This document shows, piece by piece, positions 1 to 10,200 of a DNA stretch of 25,039 bases; position 1 is the stretch's first letter, and every line of letters begins with the position of its first letter. The notes beneath the pieces were generated by a model. It was not told where the DNA came from, made no database searches, and worked only from the letters and a program-made list of their open reading frames with translations. Source of the DNA: Bacteroidales bacterium UBA6828 (GTDB lineage: Bacteria; Bacteroidota; Bacteroidia; Bacteroidales; Paludibacteraceae). Made by a program: the position numbers and the translations under genes. The stretch spans positions 194 through 25,232 of the forward strand of contig DKEG01000049.1 of the NCBI GenBank assembly GCA_002452095.1. Reading direction: 5' to 3'.

Positions 1-17
1 TTCTTCAGAAAAAGATT

Positions 18-60
18 GCTCTTGACGACGCGAGCCGCATCGTCTCCCACACCCAAGAGC
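18..60. repeat. Intergenic palindromic repeat, copy 1 of a 27-bp family
   Basis: The core at 23-49 begins TGACGACGCGAGCCGCATCG and ends TCTCCCA. It matches 10406-10432 at 25 of 27 positions. Its centre is an imperfect inverted repeat (GACGACGCG, loop AGC, CGCATCGTC), and outer arms GCTCTTG (18-24) and CAAGAGC (54-60) can pair around it. It lies downstream of the GH97 stop codon. The function is unknown; it may be an interspersed repeat or a transcript 3'-end structure. Confidence 0.6.
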
Positions 61-67
61 ATAATAC

Positions 68-100
68 AAGAGACTGCCTACACTTGTTAGACAGTCTCTT
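68..100 (-). terminator. Hairpin downstream of the GH97 gene, likely operon 3' end
   Basis: A nine-base stem AAGAGACTG (68-76) pairs with CAGTCTCTT (92-100). After one mismatch it is extended by CTA/TAG around a seven-base loop. It starts 26 bp beyond the stop codon of the minus-strand GH97 gene. In the minus direction it is followed by GTATTAT rather than a clean U tract, so it may be a terminator or an RNA-stabilising 3' end. Confidence 0.55.
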
Positions 101-126
101 CATTCATAATTCTTTATTCCGCATTA

Positions 127-2232
127 CTATTCTGCGGGGCGGAGGGTGATGGCGTAGCCGCCGGAGGGGGCTTGATAGAGCGAGAGTTTGGATTTGGAGG
201 TTACGCGTTTGGTTGTTATAGTATATGCCTGCGGGTTGGTGCGGTAGTCGGCGTCCCGGGCATCGGCATAGATAGTGGCGATGTACTTCTTGCCTGCGGG
301 AAGGAAGTCCAAACGGATGTCCGAAGTACGGGGCTGCTCGCCGTTGGTGCCGCCGATGAAATACTCGTCCTTGCCTTTGGTCTTGCGGGCAACGGTGATA
401 TACTCAAGCGGTTCCGCCTCAAGGTACCACGATTGGTCCCAGTCGATTGCTACATCGCGAATGAATTGGAAGGCATCAAGGAAACGCTCGTAGTTCTCGG
501 GTAAGTCCGCCGCCATCTGGAGGGGCGAATACATGGTTACGTAGAGCGAGAGTTGGTTAGCCAAAGTGGTGAGACAATGGTTGTGGTTGTGAGGGTTCAT
601 CTTGGACATATCCATCTCGAAGATACCCGGGGTGTAGTCCATCGGTCCGCCATTGAGACGTGTGAAAGGCAGGATACACGTGTGTCCCGGGCGGATACCC
701 ATCATAGCCTGGTACTCGGTACCCATAGCCGACTCGTTGCCTATCCAGTTGGGGTAGGTACGGCATATACCCGTGGGGCGTGTGGCTTCGTGGGCATTGA
801 CCATAATATGGTGCTTGGCTGCCTCGGTGATGCAATAGAGGTAGTGGTTGTTGAGCCATTGCGAGTAGTGGGTCTCGCCTACGGGAACGATATTGCCTAC
901 ATATCCAGATTTCACGGCAGGATAGTCGTATCGGTTCATAAACGTGTAGGCGGTATCAAGATGACGCTCATAGTTGCGAATGGATGCGGACGTCTCGTGG
1001 TGCATAATCATCTTGACTCCCCGCTCCTTGGCATATCGGTGGATTTTCTCCACATCGAAATCAGGGTACGGGGTAACGAAATCGAAGACATAGTCTTTCT
1101 GATGTCCGAACCAGTCTTCCCAGCCGATGTTCCAGCCCTCGACAAGGACACCGTCGAAGCCGTACTTGGCTGCGAAGTCGATGTAACGGAGGACGTTGTC
1201 GGTAGTGGCACCGTGTTTGCCGTGCGGGCGGGCGTGTGCATAGTCAGTCTGCCCTATCTTGACAGAGGGGAAATCGTTGGTGTATGACCAGTTGCTCATG
1301 CCGTTGATCATCTCCCACCATACACCGACATACTTCATCGGGTGAATCCATGAGGTGTCTTCTATCTTGCAGGGGTCGTTGAGATTGAGGGTCATACGGT
1401 TTGCGAGAATGTCGCGGGCATCGGTTGCCACTTGTACGGTACGCCACGGGGTGTGGCAGGGTGTCTGCATATAGCCCTTTTTGCCTTGGTCGTCGGGGGT
1501 AAGGAACGAGGTAAAGACAAGGTTGGTGTCGTTGAGGTTGAGGTGTATGCAGGAGTAGTCGATGAGGGCCGCCTCGTGAATGGTGAGCCATACGCCGTTG
1601 TCGGTATGGAGCAGGAGAGCGGTCTGTACGCCTGTATCGGAGAAACCTGTCTGGCTGAGGTTGCCGACACGCTGTGCCTCACTCTTGGCGCGTATCTCAC
1701 TGAGACGGGAACGGGTGTACATATACTCCTGCGTATCGAAGTCACCCGGTATCCAGTAGGCGGTAAGGTCGGAGGGCATAGCAAACTCCGTTTTCTCTTC
1801 GAGGATGGTGAAGTAGCCCAAGCCGAGTTGCGGGAACTCATATCGGAAAGCCAAGCCCTCGTTGAAGAGACGGAAACGCATATAGATATAGCGGTCTTGC
1901 GGCATCTGACGGAGGAATACACACAACTCATTGTAATGATTACGGATTTTGTTTTCTTCACCCCAGACAGGAGTCCATGTCTCATCGAAGGTGCTGCGCT
2001 CGGTGTTGACTATTTGGAAGCCGGTGAGGAGTTGGTCGTTCTCCAATGACAAGCCGAGGTGTGAAGGACGGATGAGGGTGTCGCCCTGCATGGTGAGGCA
2101 ATAGGTCATACGTCCGTCGGCATCGGTAGAGAAAGACATAGAGAGACGGTTGTCCGGGGACAAGAGTTGCTCTGCTGCTGACAGGGTAGTGGTCAGCAGC
2201 AGGGTAGAGAGGATTGAAAGGATTCTATTCAT
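127..2232 (-). CDS. Glycoside hydrolase family 97, SusB-like alpha-glucosidase
   Basis: This 701-aa protein has an SPI-type signal peptide (about residues 1-20, ending LSAA) and no lipobox, so it is probably periplasmic. The N-terminal beta-sandwich region (about 25-290) precedes a TIM barrel starting near WWEMINGMSNW. GH97 landmarks are visible: GVLVEGWNIGW (about 361-371), MIMHHETS with Glu413, NAHEATRPTG with Glu482, and GNESAMGTEY with Glu506. The spacings of 69 and 24 residues match SusB Glu439, Glu508 and Glu532 as I recall them. This points to the inverting alpha-glucosidase type, not the retaining alpha-galactosidase type that uses Asp. It is the last gene of the SusC/SusD operon here, 59 bp after the GH27-like gene, and would release glucose from imported oligosaccharides. 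The family call is very secure; substrate linkage is inferred. Confidence 0.95.
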   Translation of the reverse strand: MNRILSILSTLLLTTTLSAAEQLLSPDNRLSMSFSTDADGRMTYCLTMQGDTLIRPSHLGLSLENDQLLTGFQIVNTERSTFDETWTPVWGEENKIRNHYNELCVFLRQMPQDRYIYMRFRLFNEGLAFRYEFPQLGLGYFTILEEKTEFAMPSDLTAYWIPGDFDTQEYMYTRSRLSEIRAKSEAQRVGNLSQTGFSDTGVQTALLLHTDNGVWLTIHEAALIDYSCIHLNLNDTNLVFTSFLTPDDQGKKGYMQTPCHTPWRTVQVATDARDILANRMTLNLNDPCKIEDTSWIHPMKYVGVWWEMINGMSNWSYTNDFPSVKIGQTDYAHARPHGKHGATTDNVLRYIDFAAKYGFDGVLVEGWNIGWEDWFGHQKDYVFDFVTPYPDFDVEKIHRYAKERGVKMIMHHETSASIRNYERHLDTAYTFMNRYDYPAVKSGYVGNIVPVGETHYSQWLNNHYLYCITEAAKHHIMVNAHEATRPTGICRTYPNWIGNESAMGTEYQAMMGIRPGHTCILPFTRLNGGPMDYTPGIFEMDMSKMNPHNHNHCLTTLANQLSLYVTMYSPLQMAADLPENYERFLDAFQFIRDVAIDWDQSWYLEAEPLEYITVARKTKGKDEYFIGGTNGEQPRTSDIRLDFLPAGKKYIATIYADARDADYRTNPQAYTITTKRVTSKSKLSLYQAPSGGYAITLRPAE

Positions 2233-2291
2233 AGAGACAAGAGTATAGAAGTTCTAGGAGAACTAGTAAATCTAGGATTTATAGGATATAC

Positions 2292-3782
2292 TTATTCTGC
2301 TTTGGTTAGACGGAATACTTTGCAGCCGTGGGCGGGAATGGTATAGTTGAGGTTGCGTTGCTTGCCGAGGTCGGTATGCTCCCAAAGGTCGCGCACATAC
2401 ATAGATTCCTCGCCGAGAGTTTTGATAGCAAAGAAGCGCGTCTGCTCGGTATTCTCGCGGTTGAAAAGGGCTACTATCCAGTCGCCGTTGGTCATTTGTC
2501 CTGTCCAAATCTGGCTGTCGGTGCTGTTGAGGTCGCGCGAAAGGGGTTGCCCCGCGAAGCCGTCCTTGTTGAGGGCAAGGAGTTCCTCGTTCTGATAGAA
2601 CTGCACACAATGGTCGATATTGGTGGAACTATACTGGTCGGCGCACGCCACGGGGCCGCCCGCCACCAGTTGGAGCGAGATGACGGAACGGCACTCGTCG
2701 TCGTTATTCAGCGTAGTAAGACGTGTAAAGTCGCCGTCCATAATGAGTTTGCCGCGCCCTGCAATGTCGGAGAACCAGACCATACCATCAAAAACGTTGT
2801 AGCAAGTAGGCCATTTGTCTTCGTCTATATGTCCGCGACGACGGAAATAAACCGACTCGCCATAATGCTCGTTGTTCTCATCGAGGTCATCGGGTGTAGT
2901 ACCGGAGAAAGCACTCCAACGACCACAGAACGAGTCGGCAGTAACACGCATCATATTGGTATAGCGTGCTTCGGCTTCAGCGTGGTTCTTCTGGTTCGGC
3001 ATCACGATAGAGGTGAATACACCATACTTGGTAGCCGATTCGTTGATATATTGGAGGGCAAGCAGGTACTCATCGCGCCCGTAGCCGCGGGCATCTTTGC
3101 CCATACCCGTCCCCGTCTCAAAAAGACACATAAAGTCCATACGGATAAAGTGTACACCGAGTTCGGAATAGTATTTGAAGAAACCGTCGATATACTCTTT
3201 TGCGCCCGGGTGAGAGGGGACAAGCCACTTGAAGATTTCGTTCTCGGCAGGCGCATCCGGACGAATAACTTTATCTTTCTCGGGGTCGTAGGTGAGGCTG
3301 CCGAGACGGATATTGGTACCGTCGATGATGATGTCGTCGCTGCCGTGAATCCAAAGCGGGTTGTCATAGACACCGAGTTTGAGTCCGTATTGCCCACAGA
3401 GAGCCACCAGTTCTTTGAGCGAATAGGGACCATAGTGGGTCATATAGCCCTGACTATTTGCCGACGGCACGTTGTACATAGACATAAATCCGTCGGTAAC
3501 GATCATATCATATCCATAAGGGAGCAGGTTCTCTGACACCCAACGTATGTTGGCTTCCCATATATTCTTGGGCATATTCTGGTCGGTACCCGCATGCTCC
3601 GCCTCGAAACAGTATTCGTACACCGTCCAATAGAGTGGCGCATGCTCCTGCACCTTGACCGGTTCGATAACGGGGTCGTCTTTGACCCGGTCGATACTCC
3701 AGCCTGTGTCGATTTTCTGCTCGCATGCCGAGAGAGCAAGCACACTTAAGGCTAATAGAAAGATATTCATTTGGTTGCTCAT
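2292..3782 (-). CDS. GH27-type (clan GH-D) lipoprotein glycoside hydrolase
   Basis: This 496-aa protein starts with a lipoprotein signal (lipobox LSAC, Cys20), so it is probably anchored in the outer membrane. A (beta/alpha)8 region spans about 50-390 and a beta-sandwich follows, with the GH27-like tail VRDLWEHTDLG and PAHGCKVFRL. The expected catalytic pair is visible: a nucleophile Asp216 in HFIRMDF and an acid/base Asp283 in RVTADS (compare the RNFAD motif of alpha-galactosidases). GH27 contains alpha-galactosidases and isomaltodextranases; the SusE/F and GH97 neighbours make an alpha-glucan-active enzyme plausible, but the substrate cannot be read from sequence. The start codon overlaps the stop of the SusE-like gene (ATGA), indicating translational coupling. 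An internal Met5 would also leave an intact signal peptide. Confidence 0.82.
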   Translation of the reverse strand: MSNQMNIFLLALSVLALSACEQKIDTGWSIDRVKDDPVIEPVKVQEHAPLYWTVYEYCFEAEHAGTDQNMPKNIWEANIRWVSENLLPYGYDMIVTDGFMSMYNVPSANSQGYMTHYGPYSLKELVALCGQYGLKLGVYDNPLWIHGSDDIIIDGTNIRLGSLTYDPEKDKVIRPDAPAENEIFKWLVPSHPGAKEYIDGFFKYYSELGVHFIRMDFMCLFETGTGMGKDARGYGRDEYLLALQYINESATKYGVFTSIVMPNQKNHAEAEARYTNMMRVTADSFCGRWSAFSGTTPDDLDENNEHYGESVYFRRRGHIDEDKWPTCYNVFDGMVWFSDIAGRGKLIMDGDFTRLTTLNNDDECRSVISLQLVAGGPVACADQYSSTNIDHCVQFYQNEELLALNKDGFAGQPLSRDLNSTDSQIWTGQMTNGDWIVALFNRENTEQTRFFAIKTLGEESMYVRDLWEHTDLGKQRNLNYTIPAHGCKVFRLTKAE

Positions 3783-5215
3783 TGTTTTTCGAATTTAACA
3801 GTCATATCTAATACGTTGATGGTAATCTTATACTTCCCCGCATCGGTTACCACCCATTTCTGGTCGGGGGTATCATTCGGGGTATATTTCACCGCCGAAG
3901 GTTGGTCGGAGACGGGTGTACCCACAGCCGGTGCTATGAAGAAGGCTCCCTCATAACTATTCGGGTTGAGGGGAAACTTGATTTCTCCTGCCGCCAAGTT
4001 GCCCGTCCATATGAACGAGCCATTACTTGCGGTAACATCATAGGTCATCTGTTCCGTGAAAGGCGTATTCCAGCCATTGGGCGTAGCATCGCCACAGAGC
4101 CAAATCTGCTTATAGGGCAACTTGGCGAAATCGGCATCAACGGCGAAAGTAACAGAACGCTGCGAGAGATCAACACTGATCTGATACATTCCTGCAGCAG
4201 GAACCTGCCATTTTTGGTCAGGGTTGCCGTCTGCGGCAAAGAGCATACTCGTTGTACCGTCAGCAAGCGTGTTCTCTTCGGGAGCCATATAGAATGCGCC
4301 ATCGAAGCGGCGAGCATTAGGATCCGGTTCGCAGAGGAATTTGAGTTCCCCCGCCGAGAGGATACCGCTCCATGTGAGTGTGCTTCCCGTGATGTTGGTC
4401 ATAGGCGTGGCATCGGGCAAAGACCAGCCTCCCTCGGTAGCAGAGCCAAAGAGGAACAGCGGTTCGACACGCGTAAGACTCATGTCCGCCAGCGAGGCAG
4501 TGAGGGTATAGTAACCTGCGCGGGAAACAGAGAATGACTGTGCCTGCGCTATTGTCTCCCAATAGGCAAGCGCATCTTCGGAGGACGCTTTGCCATAGAC
4601 TGCAGTAGAGTCGGAGCGGTCCACCAAGAACAGAAAGCCGCCTTCGTCCAATGCACCCGTCCACGTATAGGCATCCTGCCCTGCAACCTTACTCATAGCA
4701 AGTGCTTTGGTGTAGTCGGTGCCGACCGAAGTGGCAGAACCGGCGAGGTAGAGAACACTTGCATAGCCCATTGCTTCGAAGGTAACTGTGCTTATCATCG
4801 GTTTGACATAGTGGTCTAGCCCCTGCGGTACGGCAATGATTTCGGCATCAAGGGCAGCCCACGTACCTGCGGTGATTTTCCAGTTCTCGATCATCTCATT
4901 GATTTGCCTGTGTGTAAAAGCGACCGAGTTGCCTCCGTCCATCAGCATCGGCGAGATAGATGAAGCAAAGCCGTTGCCGGAGATGTCCATTTTGAAATAG
5001 TATTCATAACTTGTGATGCCGTCTTTCAGTGCAGGAATATCCCACGAGAATACGACGGCGGTGTCGGCAGCATCGACTTGGCGCAGTTGTATGCGCTCTA
5101 CCGAAGCACGTATATGCATTTCGTCTTCCAACTGCGGTATGTCGAAACGCACGGTATCGGGCTTGCAGGCGGCAAGTGCCAGTGCCGCGAGGGCGATATA
5201 TAGAAGTTTTTTCAT
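3779..5215 (-). CDS. SusE-like outer-membrane glycan-binding lipoprotein
   Basis: This 478-aa protein has a lipobox ending LAAC (Cys17). An N-terminal SusE-type immunoglobulin-like region (about 24-150) contains a typical VVFSWDIP segment. Three related beta-sandwich modules follow, beginning near residues 155 (LYLAGSAT), 253 (LFLFGSATEGGW) and 371 (IWLCGDATPNGW). Each continues with a WTG or WSG and a 'GELKF'-like strand, the pattern of SusE/SusF starch-binding modules. It probably binds polysaccharide at the cell surface and passes it to SusC/SusD. It sits 21 bp after susD and overlaps the next gene by four bases. The family call is firm; the actual ligand is inferred. Confidence 0.88.
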   Translation of the reverse strand: MKKLLYIALAALALAACKPDTVRFDIPQLEDEMHIRASVERIQLRQVDAADTAVVFSWDIPALKDGITSYEYYFKMDISGNGFASSISPMLMDGGNSVAFTHRQINEMIENWKITAGTWAALDAEIIAVPQGLDHYVKPMISTVTFEAMGYASVLYLAGSATSVGTDYTKALAMSKVAGQDAYTWTGALDEGGFLFLVDRSDSTAVYGKASSEDALAYWETIAQAQSFSVSRAGYYTLTASLADMSLTRVEPLFLFGSATEGGWSLPDATPMTNITGSTLTWSGILSAGELKFLCEPDPNARRFDGAFYMAPEENTLADGTTSMLFAADGNPDQKWQVPAAGMYQISVDLSQRSVTFAVDADFAKLPYKQIWLCGDATPNGWNTPFTEQMTYDVTASNGSFIWTGNLAAGEIKFPLNPNSYEGAFFIAPAVGTPVSDQPSAVKYTPNDTPDQKWVVTDAGKYKITINVLDMTVKFEKQ

Positions 5216-5236
5216 TGTCTATAAACAGTTACAGGG

Positions 5237-7096
5237 TTATTTCCAGAACGGGGTTTGTACGAGTTTTGCGTTCTTATCCATTTGGTTTTGGTGAATAGGG
5301 AACCAATAGTAGGACTGACGGTAGACGCGCGTCTGGTAGGCGGTGAGTTGGAAGAAGTTGGTTTCGTCCTTACCGCTAAAGTTCATACCGTACTGCGGTC
5401 CGTTGAGAACGGTCTCCGCCTGTTTCCAGCGGCGCAGGTCGTCGTAGCGCAGCCCCTCGCAGCAGAGTTCCACTCGGCGTTCGCGGCGGATAGTCTCGCG
5501 CATAGCGTCCTGTGCCATATCCACGTGTATCTCGGCAGAGTTGGTAGCCCCTGTGGTGTAGGTGCGGACGCCCGCACGCTGACGGATCTTGTTGAGATAC
5601 GTGAGTATCTCCGCATTGCCCGGGTCGCACTCGTTGAGGGCTTCGGCGTAGTTGAGATAGGCTTCTCCCAAGCGGTATAGGACTCCCGGGCGGTATTGAA
5701 AGTTTCCCTCTTTGACATTGGTCTTCGGGTGCACTTTCTTGCGCAGGAGATATCCGTTCTGCGGTGCATCGTGGGTGTGGATATTGTCCGCCCCCCCGTT
5801 GAAGAAATTGAAGGTGCGTTCCTCTTGTGTGAAATACGAGTTATGGAACGAGACGGCGACATAGAAACGCGGTTCGCGATGGCAATACATCTTGTAGGTG
5901 TGGGGATAGGTGATAGCACCGCCGTTGATATCCTCGTCCCACGAGGTGGCATCATTGGTTATGGTTGTTTCCTCAAAGCCTGTGGCTTCGTAGTGGGAGT
6001 CGGGGTCGGAGATAGGCAGTCCGTTCTCCATAAAGAAAGCGTCCACGAGAGACTGTGTAACGCCCAGACCGCCCGAACCGCCGGAGTTGGCGGGGGTGAT
6101 ATGCTTCTCATACTCGGTATAGTCGCAGCCTCCCGGGCGGGCAAAGAGGATCTCGGTATTGCCTTCGTCAAACTTGGTGAGCAGGACATTCTGCACAGAC
6201 ATAAAGGGGTCGATGTCGCCGTTTTTGTTGCGCTCGACATAGAGTTCGTGTCCTGCGTTCTCCGCTGTTTCGATAAGGAGTTTGCAGGCATCGGCGGCTT
6301 TGCGCCACCGCCGGGGGTCATAAGTCTGCGAGAATATCTCTACGCCGTCGGCATTGGTGTAGCCCGCATAGTCGGTATTGCCGTTGACAAGAGGTGAGGC
6401 TGCATAGAGTAGCATACGGGCGCGAATGGCGAGTGCCATAACAGATGTGGCACGCCCGTATTTCTGCGCACTGCTGTACTTGGCGGGCAGTTTGTCTGCC
6501 ACATCAAGCAACACAGAGTCGCACCAGTTGATGACCGTATAGTATGGCACCTGCCCTATCTGGAGGTCAACGGCAGCGGCATCCGTGGAATAGATAACGC
6601 CCGGGGTAAAGGGGATAGCACCATAGGTATTGACCAAAAGCCAGTAGTAGTAGGCAATCATACATTGGCACTCGGCTTTCATATACTCGACTTCCTGATT
6701 GGAGATACCCTGTTCGGGGAGGGCGTGTACATTCTCGATAAAGATGTTGGCTTCACGGATACGCTGCGGGAGCGAAGCCCAGTAGTTGCCGTCCCAGTCG
6801 CTGGTAGGTGTCCATTCGCCGAGCAGGTATGGAATGACTTTCCAGTTCCACTGACGCCACCGTTCCGAGGGTGTCATATCATCGCCGAGAATGTCCCAGC
6901 CGAGGAAACGCGCGTAACCCATATAAGGATCAGGGATGTCGGAATAGACGCCGGCAAGCCAGCCCATAGTGCGTGTCTTGTCGTTGAAGACCATTTCGAG
7001 GGTTAACTCGGTATCGGGCTCCTTGTCCAAGAAACTGCACGATGCTGCGGGCAGCAGCAAAAGGGCGGTAAGAATGGTATATACTATTTTTTTCAT
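5237..7096 (-). CDS. SusD/RagB family nutrient-binding lipoprotein
   Basis: The protein is 619 aa when started at the ATG at 7096. An in-frame TTG at 7102 is possible but less likely. The lipobox LPAASC is followed by SFLDKEPDTELT, a classic SusD N terminus. The alpha-helical TPR-like body contains typical segments such as 'YMKAECQCMIAYYYWLLVNTYG' in spaced form (residues around 140-160) and the C-terminal 'RRERRVELCCEG' with 'RYDDLRRWK'. The C terminus has the characteristic YWFPIHQNQ. It caps the SusC channel and binds the glycan at the cell surface. It lies directly after susC, separated by 161 bp that hold an 11-bp tandem repeat. Confidence 0.96.
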   Translation of the reverse strand: MKKIVYTILTALLLLPAASCSFLDKEPDTELTLEMVFNDKTRTMGWLAGVYSDIPDPYMGYARFLGWDILGDDMTPSERWRQWNWKVIPYLLGEWTPTSDWDGNYWASLPQRIREANIFIENVHALPEQGISNQEVEYMKAECQCMIAYYYWLLVNTYGAIPFTPGVIYSTDAAAVDLQIGQVPYYTVINWCDSVLLDVADKLPAKYSSAQKYGRATSVMALAIRARMLLYAASPLVNGNTDYAGYTNADGVEIFSQTYDPRRWRKAADACKLLIETAENAGHELYVERNKNGDIDPFMSVQNVLLTKFDEGNTEILFARPGGCDYTEYEKHITPANSGGSGGLGVTQSLVDAFFMENGLPISDPDSHYEATGFEETTITNDATSWDEDINGGAITYPHTYKMYCHREPRFYVAVSFHNSYFTQEERTFNFFNGGADNIHTHDAPQNGYLLRKKVHPKTNVKEGNFQYRPGVLYRLGEAYLNYAEALNECDPGNAEILTYLNKIRQRAGVRTYTTGATNSAEIHVDMAQDAMRETIRRERRVELCCEGLRYDDLRRWKQAETVLNGPQYGMNFSGKDETNFFQLTAYQTRVYRQSYYWFPIHQNQMDKNAKLVQTPFWK

Positions 7097-7167
7097 ATTC
7101 AATTAACAAGTAAGAATTAACAATTAATATGCAGTATCGGTTTTACATACATTGCTGATACATTCCG

Positions 7168-7241
7168 GAATCACATAGGAATCACATAGGAATCACATAC
7201 GAATCACATACGAATCACATACACCTGTCAGCACGAAGTAT
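7168..7241. repeat. 11-bp tandem repeat with conserved tail, copy A
   Basis: Five consecutive 11-bp units GAATCACATA[G/C] occupy 7168-7222: two end in G and three in C. They are followed at 7223-7241 by ACCTGTCAGCACGAAGTAT. Nearly the same tail occurs at 12132-12150 and 21256-21273, each preceded by its own 11-bp array. It lies in the gap between the susC stop and the susD start, so it is probably transcribed as part of the operon. The 11-bp period is close to one DNA helical turn. Its function is unknown. Confidence 0.85.
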
Positions 7242-7257
7242 AACACTTATATACGTC

Positions 7258-10200
7258 TTAGAAACCGATTTCCAATCCGATCATCCCCGATCGCATTGCC
7301 GGGTAACGGAGACCGTTGTTGGTAGCAAGTTCGGGGTCCCAGAGTTTGAAGGACGAGAAATAGAAGAGGTTGTTGCCCGAAACAAAGATACGGAAATTCT
7401 TGGCGTGCATCTTCTGCAGAGCCGATTTGGGCAAGGTGTAGCCGAGTTCGATGCTCTTGAGACGCAGGAAAGACATATTCTTCTTCCACCATGTGGAGGC
7501 GACATTGTTGTTGGTGTTGGTGGACTCGCTGAGTCGCGGCCAGAAGACATTTTGCGATGGGTTGTCCTCCGTCCAGCGGTCGTTGTAGTTGGCGAAGACG
7601 TTGCCGAGCACACCCTGACCGGAACCCGGGATGAAATAGTCGTCTCCGCCGATGATACGCCACGTGTCGCCCGTACCCTGGAAGAAGAAACTGAGGTCGA
7701 TACCTTTCCAGTCGATGTTCGCCCCGAAACCATAGACGATACGGGGGTCGTTGGTGCCACCGATATAGCCCTGGTCTTCGTTGGTGATTTTGCCGTCGCC
7801 GTTCATATCAAGGTATTTGATGTCGCCCGGACGGACGGTTGCACCCAACTCGGGAACGGGAAGCCCTTTGGCGAGATTGCCGTCGGCATCGAAGTCCTCG
7901 GCGGTATAGAGTCCGTCCGCCCAATAGCCGTAGAGGGTATTGATGGACTGCCCCGTCTGACTGCGGTAGGTGCCTTTGACGCTCTCCGGTTCGTCGATCT
8001 CAAGAATAGTATTCTTGGCATAGGTGAACGTACCGCGGAAAGAGAGGTTGACGCCCGCCTCGAAATGGTGGTGGTAGGTGAGCGAGAGGTCGACACCGCG
8101 GTTGTCCACCTTACCGAAGTTGGCATAAGGGTTACTCAGGAAGCCGACCTGTGTAGGAATGGTATTGCGCTGCATAAAGATGTTGCTGCGCAGTTCCCGG
8201 AAGAAATCGACCTGGAGGTCGAGGTCGTTGTAGAGACCAAGTTCGAAACCGACATTGGCTTTTCGGGAGGTTTCCCATGTCAGATCGCTCACGCCCACTT
8301 CGCCCTCTTGGATTCCTTGATAATATACATCGCCCGTGTAGCCCCAGTTATAACCATTGGCATTGCGGTTGATAGTGGTGATATAGGCGAAACGTCGTGA
8401 GCCACCGATGTTGTCGTTGCCGACGAGACCGATAGAAGCACGGAGTTTGAGTTTGGAGAGGACATCGCGTGCGTCCTCCATCCAGTGTTCTTCCGACATC
8501 AGCCAGCCGATTGCACCGGAGGGGAAGAAACCGTAGCGTTTGCCTTTGGCGAAGTTCTCGGAGCCGTTGTAACCGAAGTTGAACTCCGCTACATAGCGGC
8601 GGTCATAGGTATAGGAGAGACGCCCGGCGATACCCTGGTTGCGGTAGGGCTGGTAATCGCCGTTGTCGTAGGAACGCAGATTGTAGAGGAACATGGCGTC
8701 CACGGCGTGTTTCTGCGCAAAAGTGCGGTTGTAACTGAGGGCCGCCTCGAAATAGATGCTGTTGTTGCCATAGTCGGCATTGCTGCTATGGTCGAGGAAT
8801 TCGGAGCCGTATTTGAGGATACTGTGTACCAGTTCACCCTCGTCGTTGCGGGACTTGGCGACACTATAGTAGTCGGGGCTTTTGCCGCGCGTCATATAGG
8901 TCTGCGAGAAATAGTCGAACGAGAAAGTGGCTTTGGCTTTGAGTCCGGGGGTGATAAACTTCAAGTCCTGCTCAATAGCGAAGAGGGACTCGAGTTTGCC
9001 CGCCGTACTGCGGTAGTAGCCATTCTGCGTGCTCATTGCCCACGGGTTGTAGCGGTTGGCAGAAGCGATAGGGATAGTACCGTCGGAATAGATGGCGGGG
9101 TGGACGAAAGGCGGGGTCTCGAAGGCTTTGGCAAAGACATCGTCGGTGGAGGAACTGGACTTGCGCAGTTGCTGCAAGTAACCGCCGATATTGAAACGCA
9201 GGAGCGTGGTTTTGGTTACATCCAGATCGACATTTGCACGGAGGTTGAAACGGTTGAGTTTGGAAGCCGTACTATACGGGAGGGTCTCATCGGTAGCCAT
9301 AATACCTTTCTCGTGGTAGTAAGACCCTGTGAGGGCATAGCGGATACGCTCCGAACCGCCCGTTACATTCAGGTTCGCACGGGTGGAATAAGCGAGGTCG
9401 TTGGTGATGGCATCAATCCAATTGACATCGGGATAGAGGTCGGGGTCATAACCGTAATAGGTCTTGAGGATCTGGTCCTTGGTAAAAAGCCGTTTGTTGG
9501 GGTCGGACTGCAGGTTGTTGAGCAAATCCATATACTCGGCTGCTCCGATGAACTGCGGCAACTTGGTGGGCGTGGAGAAAGCCTGCTCCACACGTATAGA
9601 CACCGACGGCGGTGCTACGGTACCGCGCTTGGTATTGATCAGAATCACACCGTTGGCACCGCGCACACCGTACATAGCCGAGGCGGAAGCGTCTTTGAGT
9701 ACAGAGAACGCCTCTATCTCGGCGGGGTCGATGTCGTTGAGAGAACGCTCGACACCATCCACGAGGACCAGCGGGGAGGTGTTGCCCGAGAAAGAGGCGA
9801 TACCGCGAATCCAGAAGTCGGAGTTGTCGTAGCCCGGCTCGCCCGAGGGCTGCACAGCGATGACACCCGCCAACTGTCCGGCGAGGTTGTTGCTCATAGA
9901 GCGGGTGGAGCCGACCTGCAGTTCTTTGGGTTCGAGGGCTTGGATAGAACCGATGACAGAGAGTTTCTTCTGGTTGCCGAAGCCGACAACGACCACTTCG
10001 TCGAGAGCCTCGGTGTCCTCGTCCATGGTGATGAAGAAACTGATGTCGCTGCCGACGGTGATGGTTTGGGTCTTGTAGCCGACGTAACTGATGTCGAGTT
10101 TGGATTGCTTGCCCGGCACGTCTAAATAGAAGTGTCCGTCCATATCGGTGATGGTACCGATAGAAGTACCCTGCACCAGAATAGAGACGCCGATGAGGGG

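Noticed and set aside
2328..3536. A 402-aa open frame on the plus strand, antisense to the GH27-type gene
   Set aside because: The minus-strand frame has a lipobox and catalytic motifs; the antisense frame shows nothing recognisable.
7168..7222. A CRISPR-like array
   Set aside because: The units are 11 bp and directly adjoining, without spacers, and there are no cas genes nearby.
8485..10125. A 546-aa open frame on the plus strand, antisense to susC
   Set aside because: It lies wholly within the clear susC coding sequence, has no signal, motif or family similarity, and is explained by the codon bias of the opposite strand.
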